Shown piece after piece: positions 35,402 through 44,839 of a DNA stretch of 64,000 nt. The stretch spans positions 1-64,000 of the forward strand of contig JAKSKP010000003.1 in the NCBI GenBank assembly GCA_024401635.1, given 5' to 3'. Each line of letters starts with the position of its first letter. Positions within the stretch are counted from its first letter, which is position 1. The notes beneath the pieces were generated by a model. The model saw only the letters and a program-made list of their open reading frames with translations, searched no databases and was not told the DNA's origin. Made by a program: the position numbers and the translations under genes. This stretch comes from Bacteroidales bacterium (GTDB taxonomy: Bacteria > Bacteroidota > Bacteroidia > Bacteroidales > UBA932).

Positions 35402-35419
35402 GGCGGTCATAAGGCCGCC
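35402..35419 (-). promoter_or_regulatory. Intra-operon hairpin
   Basis: GGCGG at 35402-35406 pairs with CCGCC at 35415-35419 over an 8-base loop, in the 54-base gap after the 790-residue lipoprotein gene. There is no T-run, so it is more likely to protect the 3' end of the upstream message or partly attenuate the downstream genes than to end transcription. Confidence 0.45.
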
Positions 35420-35441
35420 ATTAATTTAGAGTAGTATAAGA

Positions 35442-37814
35442 CTAGAATTTCTTGTCAGCTTTGAAAGCATCAAGTTTAGCTTTACCGTTTCCTTTAACCT
35501 TCTGGCATCCAGCGCTCCACTCCTTTGAAGAGGTTGAAGCAAGGGGCTTGAATGAATTGAGATCAGATTTGATGCCTTTCTCAACATTGAACAATGATTT
35601 CTTCAAACCGAAGCTGAACTTGTTGGGAACAAGGGTATTGACGGTACGGTTGACTGAATTCGTGCTTGAAACACAAGTTACAGCTGCACCATCTTCTATT
35701 GCATTGGCAGTTCCGATGTACTGAACACTTTGAGCGTCATAAACATTCACTTGGACATTGGGATGAATCGCCGTCAACTTGTGGGTTGCGGGATCGACAT
35801 CGAATACGATGGAATCATCACCCTGGCTTTGTTCAGAAGCATAGCTTTCTATTGCATAAACCATAGTCTTCGCACTATCGTAATAAGCGTATAATGCTCC
35901 GAACTGGTTGCCATATTCCTCATATCCATATTCCGTTCCATCACAGGTCAATGTGTTGTTTGCAGGGTCAAATACTGCATTCCAGCCAGCATTGTTGGGA
36001 ATTGCAATGTTATAGACTATGAAGTTGTTTTCCTCTTCCTTGGGAACGATGGTGATGGTCGCAAATGAAGGGTTGCTGCACTCAATCTCATAATCGCCTA
36101 TAACAAGATCCCCCTGATAAGGCAGTTCTGCCGTGGTATGTGTGGCAACGAACGTCTTCTTTGATCCATAAACATTCTCTACGACAACTATCATCTGATA
36201 TTCGGTAGCTGCCTTACGTTTGAGGAAACCGTCGGCAACGTACCCCCTGGTATTGATTACACTGATATCATCAGCATCGAAATCCGTTCCGTATGTGGCA
36301 ACCAACTCCTCAAGAGGGCCTGTCCAGGTTGCTATGATGGATGACTCGTTGCAGTAATATTTGGCAGATTTAAACTCCTTGCCATAAAGGACATAACCCA
36401 GAGAATTGTAATCAGTTATTCCATCCTCCTTTATCTTCTCTTCTGAGAAGACATCCGTTCCGGACATCAGCAGAAGCTCGCCCTCGACCTCAGGTTTTTC
36501 GGCATTGGCGCCGGGGAAGTAGAAGTCGCACAGAACTGCGTCATCAGGCTGGAGTTCACCGTCAGTACCGTAAGGAACGGCAACAATGCGGTAAGTTCCG
36601 ACCTCAAGAGCAGGCTGGACGGAAGCCTCTCCACCAACAAGGGTGATATCCTGAATATTTTCATCTTCGCCCACAACTATAACGCTGAGGAGAGTAAGGG
36701 GATCGACATCCTGGCCTGCGATGACATATTTCAGACCGGCAACGTCAGCTGCACCTGTGAAGTTTATGATAGGTGTGGCAACGCCGTCAGGGTCAACGAA
36801 CATTCCGCCATATTCAACGGTTGAAGTGAAGTCAAGACGTACGAAACTGTCGCAGATGAAAGAGTCATACTGACCTGTTTTCGCATACCATACATAGTCA
36901 CCCAGATAATCGGCGGTACCGGGTTCTCCGGCTACATACATATCGGCAAGATAGAATCCGCCGTTGCCGTCATAGAAAGGGTAATAATCCTCGGGATATT
37001 TAGCCCTGAAGCTGTCGCAGAAAGCAAACCACTCGGCTGTACCCTCAGCATATCCATAGCCTTTACCTTGCGAATACCAATACCAGTTGTAGTACTCTGT
37101 CTCATCCAGGAACCATACCTCACCATTGCTATTGGTATATCCCATATACTGTTTGGGAATATAGACGGCATTGGTCTTGGTGTTCAGATAGAAGCGGTAG
37201 TCCTGAACGTCATACTCTCCACCGCCGGCTATAGCATCGTGACCGAAACAGCCGACGACCTTGAACTGCCAGATTTCGTCTGACATTACCTGATAATAGA
37301 GAGTCTTGGCCTCCTGCTGGCCCCAGTAGGGAGTTTCATAGATCGTACCTGTGTCAAATACGAGCCAGGGAAGAGGAATGGAGATGCTGAGAGTGATTGA
37401 AGAATCGCCGTAAGGCATTGTTGCGCCTTCGTCAGCAATTGCAAGGGTAACGCCGACAGCATTGTTCAAACCAAGTTTCTCAGGGTCAACAGCGATGTTG
37501 ATTGCTGCTTCAGTCTCGCCGGCAGCGAAAGAAACGGTACCGGGCACGCTGATGTAACCGCCGTCGATAGCATCGCCGGCAGAGATGATGGGAACATCAA
37601 TTGCATCCTTGGCGGCTGACTCGTTGCGGGCAATCGTCACGGTGAACGATGTGGCGCCCTGCTCCAGAGCCACCGTCGGATTGATGGTGCTGGGGAAATA
37701 AACATTGTCCCCGGGGTATGCAGGAGTCGGAGTGTAGTTCTGCTCCTTGCTGGTACAAGCAGCCAGAGAAAGAGCTATGGCGGCTATACCGAATATGTAT
37801 CCAAGTTTTTTCAT
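35442..37814 (-). CDS. 790-residue surface lipoprotein next to SusD
   Basis: 790 residues with a lipoprotein signal (LSLAACTSK, Cys at about 20). Residues about 38-150 look like a Calx-beta or DUF-type immunoglobulin-like domain (VALEQGATSFTVTIARN, then FAAGETEAAINI). The middle region is very rich in aromatic residues, e.g. YYNWYWYSQGKGYGY around 245, with many Gly and Asp; further beta domains follow. I recognise no enzyme. In Sus-like systems the gene after susD usually encodes a SusE/SusF-like or other ligand-binding surface lipoprotein, and that is the most likely role. It starts 10 bases after susD. Confidence 0.75.
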   Translation of the reverse strand: MKKLGYIFGIAAIALSLAACTSKEQNYTPTPAYPGDNVYFPSTINPTVALEQGATSFTVTIARNESAAKDAIDVPIISAGDAIDGGYISVPGTVSFAAGETEAAINIAVDPEKLGLNNAVGVTLAIADEGATMPYGDSSITLSISIPLPWLVFDTGTIYETPYWGQQEAKTLYYQVMSDEIWQFKVVGCFGHDAIAGGGEYDVQDYRFYLNTKTNAVYIPKQYMGYTNSNGEVWFLDETEYYNWYWYSQGKGYGYAEGTAEWFAFCDSFRAKYPEDYYPFYDGNGGFYLADMYVAGEPGTADYLGDYVWYAKTGQYDSFICDSFVRLDFTSTVEYGGMFVDPDGVATPIINFTGAADVAGLKYVIAGQDVDPLTLLSVIVVGEDENIQDITLVGGEASVQPALEVGTYRIVAVPYGTDGELQPDDAVLCDFYFPGANAEKPEVEGELLLMSGTDVFSEEKIKEDGITDYNSLGYVLYGKEFKSAKYYCNESSIIATWTGPLEELVATYGTDFDADDISVINTRGYVADGFLKRKAATEYQMIVVVENVYGSKKTFVATHTTAELPYQGDLVIGDYEIECSNPSFATITIVPKEEENNFIVYNIAIPNNAGWNAVFDPANNTLTCDGTEYGYEEYGNQFGALYAYYDSAKTMVYAIESYASEQSQGDDSIVFDVDPATHKLTAIHPNVQVNVYDAQSVQYIGTANAIEDGAAVTCVSSTNSVNRTVNTLVPNKFSFGLKKSLFNVEKGIKSDLNSFKPLASTSSKEWSAGCQKVKGNGKAKLDAFKADKKF

Positions 37815-37824
37815 ATCGTATCAA

Positions 37825-39417
37825 TTATTTGTTCTGGTCGGCGTCAGTCAACTCTTTGTTATTCTCTATCTCAGACTTGGGAATCTGGTATGTGAAGCCC
37901 AGTTCCTCCACGCCGAGTTTGATCTTACCGCCATCAAGATGGTTGTTGTTGGCAGCACCCCAAGTTTCATCCGTACGGTCAAGAGGGATGTTGAGACGAC
38001 GGTTGTCAAGGAACTCGATGCCTTCTCCCCAGAACTCGACCCTCTTCTGGAAATTGATTTCCTCGATAACTGCGGCCTTGTCGGAAGTTACGAGTTCATA
38101 ACCTTTCTGACGGGGAGCCATAACCTCTGCGAGGACGGTCTTGGCACCGGGGATGTCGTTGTTGTGCGCAAGAGCCTCGGCCTTGATGAACCAGGCCTCT
38201 TCAGAACGCAGATAGATGTAGTTGCCGAGTTCCCAACCCGTGCCTACGAACTTACCGGAGCCGTCGTCCACGAGGTTGTCGCGTCCGCAGCCTATGAACT
38301 TGCAGGACTGGTAGTCAACCTGTTTGTTGCCGGCGAAAGCTACGTTGGACACTGAACGGTCGCAGAGGAACCACTCCAGACGTATATCGGTATCGGCAAT
38401 CCTGTCCACGAAAGGTTTGAAACCTGCACGCCATACACCGATTCCGGCGTAACCGTCACCGAACATATCCATCTGAGAGAAGAAGGACATATAGATGGTG
38501 GAGTTGTCAGCAGTGATGGGGCAACCGAACACAACGTCGGGAAGGCTGAGGCTGCTGAATCCCTGAAGGATGTCGGCCTCTGTAGTAAGAATCCCGTAAT
38601 TGTCCATAACGGTCTGTGCGCAGGCAATAGCCTTGGTCCACTCGTGCATATTCATATAAGCCCTTGCAAGATAGAGGGAAGCCACGCAACCATCGAAATC
38701 ATTCTGAGTGGCAGTCTTCGTCGCACCTATCTTGGCGAAAATGTCAATGGCACTTGTGAGGTCAGAAATGATGACGTCGTAAATCTCCTTCACGGTTGAA
38801 CGGGGCTGATCACCCTCGGTAAGTTCGGTAAGAAGAGGTACGAGAGGCTCGTTGGACCAGTCATATTTTGTACCCTTGCCCCATTTCGTGCCATCAGCTC
38901 CTACATAGTAGCACCTCTGGTAGAGGTTGGCGAGCTGAAGATAAGCATAACCGCGGATGGCCTTGGCCTGAGCGAGATAGCTGAGAGCGGCATTGGTAGT
39001 GGCAGGGTCCTGCTCATCAATGGCCTTGATGATGGTATTTGCGGCAGCGATATGATCGTAGTACTCACGCCAGCGGTTGCCGGTGGGAGCATAATCCTCC
39101 TGCCAGTAGTCCATAAGATAGTGATAGATACTCATCGCAAAACGACCTGTCATCACCATATCGTTACCCATAAGGGATGTTAGGTAGTCAAAGCTCTTCT
39201 GGCCGAAATAGTTGTGGCTGAGGTTGGACAGAACTGCCTGCTGAATGTTGGTATATACACCTGTCAGGGTTGCTGAGAACACCTTGTCAGGGTTTTCCTG
39301 CGAAATTTCATTCTTCCTGTCCTCCGTGAGAACGTCTGTAGGATTGATATCCTTCAGGCAGGAAGAGAGTGAAAGTATTGCTAAAGCAGAAACAAGTATT
39401 TTATATGTATTTTTCAT
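37825..39417 (-). CDS. SusD-like (RagB) outer-membrane lipoprotein
   Basis: 530 residues with lipobox LSLSSC (Cys at about 20). The four TPR-like helices of the SusD fold are visible (KVFSATLTGVYTN, ALSYLAQAKAIRGYAYLQLANLY), and the C terminus ends in the family block (FWGEGIEFLDNRRLNIPLDR). It forms the lid over the SusC barrel and binds the ligand at the surface. Its gene follows susC by 18 bases. Confidence 0.94.
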   Translation of the reverse strand: MKNTYKILVSALAILSLSSCLKDINPTDVLTEDRKNEISQENPDKVFSATLTGVYTNIQQAVLSNLSHNYFGQKSFDYLTSLMGNDMVMTGRFAMSIYHYLMDYWQEDYAPTGNRWREYYDHIAAANTIIKAIDEQDPATTNAALSYLAQAKAIRGYAYLQLANLYQRCYYVGADGTKWGKGTKYDWSNEPLVPLLTELTEGDQPRSTVKEIYDVIISDLTSAIDIFAKIGATKTATQNDFDGCVASLYLARAYMNMHEWTKAIACAQTVMDNYGILTTEADILQGFSSLSLPDVVFGCPITADNSTIYMSFFSQMDMFGDGYAGIGVWRAGFKPFVDRIADTDIRLEWFLCDRSVSNVAFAGNKQVDYQSCKFIGCGRDNLVDDGSGKFVGTGWELGNYIYLRSEEAWFIKAEALAHNNDIPGAKTVLAEVMAPRQKGYELVTSDKAAVIEEINFQKRVEFWGEGIEFLDNRRLNIPLDRTDETWGAANNNHLDGGKIKLGVEELGFTYQIPKSEIENNKELTDADQNK

Positions 39418-39435
39418 TGCTTTATCAATTTAAGG

Positions 39436-42400
39436 TTAGAATGTTAACTGAATACCGCCGGAAATAGACCTGAGGGGAGAGTATCCGCCGAAGCCTGAAT
39501 TGCCGCCGCTGATGGAAACGCGGGGATCATATCCCTGACGAGCAGAAACCAGACAAACGTTGTCTGCAACTGCATAGATACGGAGAGCTTTGATTTTTGC
39601 CTTGCTCATCCATTTTGAAGGGAAGGTGTAACCAACTGTCACGTTCTTCAGACTGAAATAAGAGGCCGTTACGAGGTGGGCGTCAGAAGTCTGGCTGTAA
39701 GAGTTGGATGAGTTGTCAGCATTCCATACGGGAATGTTTCCCTTGCCGGTAGTAGGATCAAAGGTGTTCCAGAGGTCTTTGTTGTGACCTACGTAGAAAC
39801 TCTGGCTCATACCGCTGAGGTAATTTGAATCGTAGCCCCAACCGCCGATCTGGAAGGCAGTCTGGATAGCGATGTCAAGACCCTTGAAATAGAAAGAGGT
39901 ATTCAGACCGCCGTTGAAAGCGGGAATGGCGCTCTTGCCTGTCCAGTACTTGGTGGCATTTGAATAAGTGGTAGTCTTGACCCTGTTGCCTGTGGGCTTG
40001 TCCTCACCGGTTTCGGGATCTTCTTCTGTCTCATCCATCCACCACTGGGCGTTACCTTTCTCATCCATACCGGCGTACTGGTATGTGAAGTATTCGTAGC
40101 GGTCCTTGCCTTCCATAAGCTTGAAGTTGCCGCTGGTGATTCCGTCAGCCTTGTTCTCCTCCGGGAGGGTAAGCATCTTGACTGTGTTGTGGGCACCTAC
40201 GAGGCCGATTGACCAGCGAAGATCCTTCTTGTTGAAGATATCCACGTTGATTTCCACCTCAACACCCTGGCTCTGCATCTTGCCGATGTTCTCCCAGTTG
40301 TAGGGACGGCCGGTTGAAGTTGCGGTAGGACGCTGGAAAAGCAGACCGTCGTTGATTGTCATATAGTAGTCGACGTTACCGTAAACACGGTTCCAAAGAC
40401 GGAAGTCAACACCTGCGTCAACAGTGTTCTGAGATTCCCAGGTAAGATTGGGGTTACCGTAGAACACCTGTGAATAGCCGAGAGCCGTACCGTCCCAGGC
40501 TACACCGTACTGGTCAACGTAAGGAGTATAACCGCCGGAGGTTACACGCTCGTTACCCTGTGTACCATAAGAAGCGCGGAACTTGAGGTCGTTCAGCCAT
40601 GATTTGGCATCCTGAGCCCAGCGCTCGCCGGTGAGACGCCAACCGATACCTACTGACCAGAAGTTACCCCATCTGTTCTTGCCGATGAAACGGGAAGTTC
40701 CGTCACGACGATAGGCGGCAGAAAGGTAATATTTGGAAGCATAGTTGTAATCCACCATTCCGAAGAAACCTTCGATGTTGTGTTTTTCAGAATAGCTTTC
40801 GCTGTACTGCATTTCACCACCGTTCACGAGTTCGGGGTTGGAAGGATCGAAGAACTGAGTCTTCTGCGCAGCGAGAACCTCAGCATTGTAGAGGTAATAC
40901 TCGTGACCTATCTTGGCTGAGAAATTGTGATTGTCGCCGAAGATGTTGTCATAGCTGAGCACCTGGACGGTATTGATAGTGTTGTTAATGCTGGTACTGT
41001 GTGTACCGCGGCCGTTGAATGACTGGCCGTCACCGATGGTGGGAGTATAATAAGTCGTACCCTTTAAGCCTTCATACTCATAGCTGATGTTGGTGTTGAA
41101 GGTGAAGTGTTTGGCAAACTTGGCCTCGAGATAGGCCTTGCCGGTGAGAGTATTCATCACGGTCTTGCGGATATCCTCGTTCATGCTGCAGATAACGTTC
41201 TGGTTGGTTGCAGTGGGACGGGATACGGTGCCTTCAGTCTGTCCCGTACCTGCATCGTAAACGGGATTGCCGTTGAGGTCGAGCACAGGCTGACCGTTTG
41301 CAGCATACGCGTGCACGGGATAGATAGGTGCCCATTCGCGGGCTACGTCGAAGGGGTTGGATGCGGCGCTGGTACTCTCCTGGACGCCATTTTGGGTAGA
41401 ACGGCCGAAACCGACGTTCATACCGACTTTCAACCACTTGAGAATCTGGGTATTCAGGTTGACACGGGCAGTGAAGCGCTCGTAATCGGAACCGATGACA
41501 TATGATTTGTTGTTCAGGTAGCCGGCTGAAATATAGTAGTCGGTCTTTTCAGTAGCGCCTGATGCCGAAATGTCATAGTTCTGACGGATAGAGTTCTGGA
41601 AGAGGGCGTTTGCGAAAGTATCGTAGTAGCGGACCTTTGCGGCAGGGTTGAGTTTGCCGTCCGTACCTACGAGATACTGGCCTGCGGGAATGATGAAGGC
41701 ATTGTAGTTGCCAACCTCGTCGAGAAGGTTCTGGCTGGCATACAGAGCTGCGCTCTCCGCATCAAGTTTCATATTTCCTGCCATTGCGGTGTTCCTCAGA
41801 CCGTACCAGGTAAGTTCATAGAACTCCTTGTTGTCGGTAACCATTGCATAGTCCTTGTAAGCTCTCTGAACGGAACCTACGTTGGCGTTGAAACGTATGT
41901 TGATGTTGTCCTTCTTACCTGTCTTGGTGGTAACCATTACGACGCCGCCTGATGCACGCGCACCGTACAGAGAGTTGGAAACCGCATCCTTGGAAACGGT
42001 GATGCTCTCGATATCGGCAGGGTTGATGTCGGAAAGGTAGCCGTTGTAAGGAGAACCGTCGACAACGATAAGAGCAGCGTTGCTGGCAGAAAGTGAACTG
42101 ATACCGCGGATCACGATGCTGGCATCCTCACCTGGCTGGCCGGATGAAGAGAGAACCTGCAGACCTGCAACGGCACCCTCGAGTGCGTCAGAAACAGAAG
42201 CTGACTGGGTGTTCTCGATAATGCCCTTTTTCACTGAGCTCACGGAGCCCACGAGGTCCTGTTTGCGTTTCGTTCCGAAAGCAACGACAGTGACCTCATC
42301 GAGGAGTTCGCTGTCAGACTCAAGGGCAACGTTGATAACAGTACGTCCCTTGACTTCGATCTCGACGTCCTTGAAACCGATTGTGGTAAAGCCGAGAGTC

Positions 42401-42606
42401 GCGTCAGCGGGCACTGTGATGGTGTAACGTCCGTCCTGGTCGGCGACAGTACCTTTCGGTGTGCCTTTGACGAGGATGGCAGCTCCTGACAGAGGCTCAC
42501 CGTTGGCGGCATCTGTCACTACACCTTTTACGGTGATGTTCTGCGCGAACAGCGATACGCCGTACAGCGAGAGCACCAATGCGAGAAGAACTTTGATTTT
42601 CTTCAT
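39436..42606 (-). CDS. SusC-like (RagA) TonB-dependent transporter
   Basis: 1056 residues: signal peptide (about 1-21), a carboxypeptidase-regulatory-like N-terminal domain (about 25-105), a TonB box region (DEVTVVAFGTKRKQD), a plug with VDGSPYNG and SLYGARASGGVV, and a 22-strand beta barrel ending in an aromatic residue (GGIQLTF). There is no STN domain, so no direct sigma-factor signalling, and no anti-sigma, ECF sigma or hybrid two-component gene lies beside it. It would import the ligand captured with SusD using TonB energy. The missing carbohydrate enzymes and the C10 peptidase in the operon point to a peptide or protein ligand. Confidence 0.94.
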   Translation of the reverse strand: MKKIKVLLALVLSLYGVSLFAQNITVKGVVTDAANGEPLSGAAILVKGTPKGTVADQDGRYTITVPADATLGFTTIGFKDVEIEVKGRTVINVALESDSELLDEVTVVAFGTKRKQDLVGSVSSVKKGIIENTQSASVSDALEGAVAGLQVLSSSGQPGEDASIVIRGISSLSASNAALIVVDGSPYNGYLSDINPADIESITVSKDAVSNSLYGARASGGVVMVTTKTGKKDNINIRFNANVGSVQRAYKDYAMVTDNKEFYELTWYGLRNTAMAGNMKLDAESAALYASQNLLDEVGNYNAFIIPAGQYLVGTDGKLNPAAKVRYYDTFANALFQNSIRQNYDISASGATEKTDYYISAGYLNNKSYVIGSDYERFTARVNLNTQILKWLKVGMNVGFGRSTQNGVQESTSAASNPFDVAREWAPIYPVHAYAANGQPVLDLNGNPVYDAGTGQTEGTVSRPTATNQNVICSMNEDIRKTVMNTLTGKAYLEAKFAKHFTFNTNISYEYEGLKGTTYYTPTIGDGQSFNGRGTHSTSINNTINTVQVLSYDNIFGDNHNFSAKIGHEYYLYNAEVLAAQKTQFFDPSNPELVNGGEMQYSESYSEKHNIEGFFGMVDYNYASKYYLSAAYRRDGTSRFIGKNRWGNFWSVGIGWRLTGERWAQDAKSWLNDLKFRASYGTQGNERVTSGGYTPYVDQYGVAWDGTALGYSQVFYGNPNLTWESQNTVDAGVDFRLWNRVYGNVDYYMTINDGLLFQRPTATSTGRPYNWENIGKMQSQGVEVEINVDIFNKKDLRWSIGLVGAHNTVKMLTLPEENKADGITSGNFKLMEGKDRYEYFTYQYAGMDEKGNAQWWMDETEEDPETGEDKPTGNRVKTTTYSNATKYWTGKSAIPAFNGGLNTSFYFKGLDIAIQTAFQIGGWGYDSNYLSGMSQSFYVGHNKDLWNTFDPTTGKGNIPVWNADNSSNSYSQTSDAHLVTASYFSLKNVTVGYTFPSKWMSKAKIKALRIYAVADNVCLVSARQGYDPRVSISGGNSGFGGYSPLRSISGGIQLTF

Positions 42607-42693
42607 GGTTAGATGTTTTTAGTTAGACTTATTTTTGTTAATAGTTTTTTCAGTCTCGGTTGCTCACAGGATACAATTTACCCAATGAAGCCG

Positions 42694-42725
42694 CAAAGGT
42701 ATAACAGGAATTTTTAATATGCAAA
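42694..42725 (-). promoter_or_regulatory. Predicted promoter of the Sus-like operon
   Basis: TTTG at 42725-42722, a 20-base spacer and TACCTTTG at 42701-42694 on the minus strand: both boxes match the Bacteroidota consensus. The leader to the susC ATG at 42606 would be about 80 bases, long enough for translational or antisense control. Confidence 0.65.
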
Positions 42726-42830
42726 TATTTTTAAGCAGCCAATAGCATAGTCTATTCGGCGATTTTAAGACAAAAACATTAAGAAAATATCCTATTCCCG
42801 AAATTTGCCTTACAAATTGAAAGCCATATT

Positions 42831-42870
42831 AAAAAAACGGTTCCAAACGACAAGTCCGGAACCGCTTTTT
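42831..42870 (-). terminator. Intrinsic terminator of the acyl-CoA synthetase gene
   Basis: CGGTTCC at 42838-42844 pairs with GGAACCG at 42858-42864 over a 13-base loop, flanked by runs of A and T on both sides. On the minus strand it ends in a T-run, directly downstream of the synthetase gene. It is nearly symmetric and could work in both directions. Confidence 0.75.
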
Positions 42871-42907
42871 AAAATGTTATTTTTTTATCACTTTTCTGTT
42901 TGTTACC

Positions 42908-44839
42908 CTATATATTCTCCAGGTTGAGGGGATTCAGTATGGATTTCCCTTCGGGAGTGAAGGCGTATTTCATCCTTTCGGCATAGTCGGCCTCGACCTT
43001 GCGGCGCACCACCTTGGCGGTGGCGTTCATCTGACCGTTCTGCAGGCTGAAATGCTCTTTAATGACTATGATTGAGGCCGGCAGCCACCTCTCGGGGAAG
43101 GCCCCGAAGTTGATCTGACCGCTGCGGTACGAGTCGAACACGCCCTGAATCTTCTCCAGCATAAGCCTCTTGCCCTGCGCTGATGCCGGATCCACACCCC
43201 TGTGGAGTTTGGCAAGGTAAGCGCAAAGATTGTCCCTGTTGGGGACGACGAAGGCTATGGTATACGGGCTCTGGGAGTTGTAGAGCAGCACCTGGTCAAT
43301 ATATTTCGATTTGGAAGTGATGACCTCTTCAATCTGTTCCGGGCTGTACTTCTCTCCGTCGGCTGAAATGAGCAGGCTCTTGAAGCGTCCTGTCACGCAC
43401 AGGAAGTCCTTGTCCCACATATAACCCATATCGCCGGTGTGGAGCCAGCCGTTAACGACGGTCTCGGCCGTAGCCTCGGGATTCTTCCAGTAACCGGCCA
43501 TCACGTTCTCTCCCTTCACGCATATCTCTCCCTTCTCGCCCAGGGGAACTTCCATGTCATTCTCATCCCTTATCTGGAGTTCCATAGGACGCACCGGCAT
43601 ACCGCAGGTGCCCAGGACGTGCTTCTTGCTTATGTCGTTGGTGCTGACTATGGGAGTAGCCTCGCTCAGACCGTATCCCTGCATCACGGGAACGCCGATG
43701 GCATAGAAGAAGCGCTGCTGGTCCATATCCAGATAGGCCGCACCGCTGACGAAGAACTTCAGCTTGCCTCCGAAGACGCTCTGGCGTATCCTGGAGAAGA
43801 AGAGCCGGTCGCCCAGACGCAGCAGCGGACGCTTCCACCCCTGACGCACCCTCTCGGCGTTATAGCCTTCCCTGTAATAGGAGCTGGCAAGCCCTAGGAA
43901 CCAGAGGAAAGCCTTGTATTTCAGGCTTCCCATATCGCGCATATGGCTTTCTATGTTCTTCTTGAAATTCTTGGTGATGGTGGGAACGACCAGCATTATG
44001 TCCGGCTGCAGTTCCCGGATGGCCATAGGTATGTTCCTGAGACTGTTGCCGGGCACCGTGCCTATGGCAGTGCCGTAGCTCATACTCAGATAAAGGCCGG
44101 CCACGTGTGCGTAGCAGTGGTCCAAGGGCAGGATCAGCAGCATTTTGCTGTCAGGAGGAAAGTACATCACGTTGCGGACCTGCTCCACGTTGGCCGTATA
44201 GTTGCGGTGCGTGAGCAGTACGCCCTTGGGGCTGGCCACGGTGCCCGACGTATAGCTAATGGTGGCGTAATCGTCGGGGCCTATGCTGTTCATCCTCTCC
44301 TCCAGGGCTTCCGGATGGGAATAGATGGCTTCAACCCCGCGCGCGTATATGTCACCTATGAATATCTCGCCTTCCTCAAGGTTCTCGATATGGTCGAAAA
44401 GTATGACGTATTTGAGTTCGGGGCACTGCTGGCGTATGGCGCGGACCTTGGAAAGCTGACCCTTGCTGACCATTATATATTTGGCCTCGGAATGGGATAT
44501 CCTGAACTGAAGGTCGGACTTCTGCTCCAGTTTTACGCTGAGCGGGACATTGACAGCACCCGCATACAGCAGTCCCAACTCCCCTATTATCCAGGACTTG
44601 CGTCCTTCGGACAGCATAGCTATTCGGTCGCCTTTGCATACACCGAAATCGATGAGGCCTGCAGCGATGGCGTGGGCCTCGACCCTGGTCTCGTCGAAGG
44701 AAGTCTGCTCCCATTCGGAGCCGTTCTTTTCATAAAGGAAAGTCTTGCCCGAAAATTTCCGGGTGTAGTGCTCGGCGAACTGGACCAGAGTTATCCTTCC
44801 GGAAGGAAGACTATTTGAATAATCCGAAGAGTTTTGCAT
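42908..44839 (-). CDS. Long-chain acyl-CoA synthetase, FadD15/ACSL type
   Basis: 643 residues of the ANL superfamily, longer than the ligase at 3049 and of a different subgroup. TSGTVASPKG at 197-206 is the phosphate-binding loop, followed by GYGLSEATPIVS and the hinge block TGDMGYMWDKDFLCVTGRFKSLLISADGEKYSPEQIE. The C-terminal catalytic Lys lies in MNATAKVVRRK. It activates fatty acids to acyl-CoA. The start ATG at 44839 lies 29 bases inside the end of the deoxynucleoside kinase gene; no start between is available. Confidence 0.88.
   Translation of the reverse strand: MQNSSDYSNSLPSGRITLVQFAEHYTRKFSGKTFLYEKNGSEWEQTSFDETRVEAHAIAAGLIDFGVCKGDRIAMLSEGRKSWIIGELGLLYAGAVNVPLSVKLEQKSDLQFRISHSEAKYIMVSKGQLSKVRAIRQQCPELKYVILFDHIENLEEGEIFIGDIYARGVEAIYSHPEALEERMNSIGPDDYATISYTSGTVASPKGVLLTHRNYTANVEQVRNVMYFPPDSKMLLILPLDHCYAHVAGLYLSMSYGTAIGTVPGNSLRNIPMAIRELQPDIMLVVPTITKNFKKNIESHMRDMGSLKYKAFLWFLGLASSYYREGYNAERVRQGWKRPLLRLGDRLFFSRIRQSVFGGKLKFFVSGAAYLDMDQQRFFYAIGVPVMQGYGLSEATPIVSTNDISKKHVLGTCGMPVRPMELQIRDENDMEVPLGEKGEICVKGENVMAGYWKNPEATAETVVNGWLHTGDMGYMWDKDFLCVTGRFKSLLISADGEKYSPEQIEEVITSKSKYIDQVLLYNSQSPYTIAFVVPNRDNLCAYLAKLHRGVDPASAQGKRLMLEKIQGVFDSYRSGQINFGAFPERWLPASIIVIKEHFSLQNGQMNATAKVVRRKVEADYAERMKYAFTPEGKSILNPLNLENI

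Larger units (their letters stand above)
42607..42907. other. Intergenic region upstream of susC
   Basis: About 300 AT-rich bases between susC and the acyl-CoA synthetase gene. It contains the Sus-like promoter (42694-42725) and the terminator at 42831-42870. I see no reading frame with family character and no further clear operator. Confidence 0.6.

Noticed and set aside
42607..42907. A small gene in the spacer upstream of susC
   Set aside because: Short frames only, AT-rich, without a start signal or any family character.
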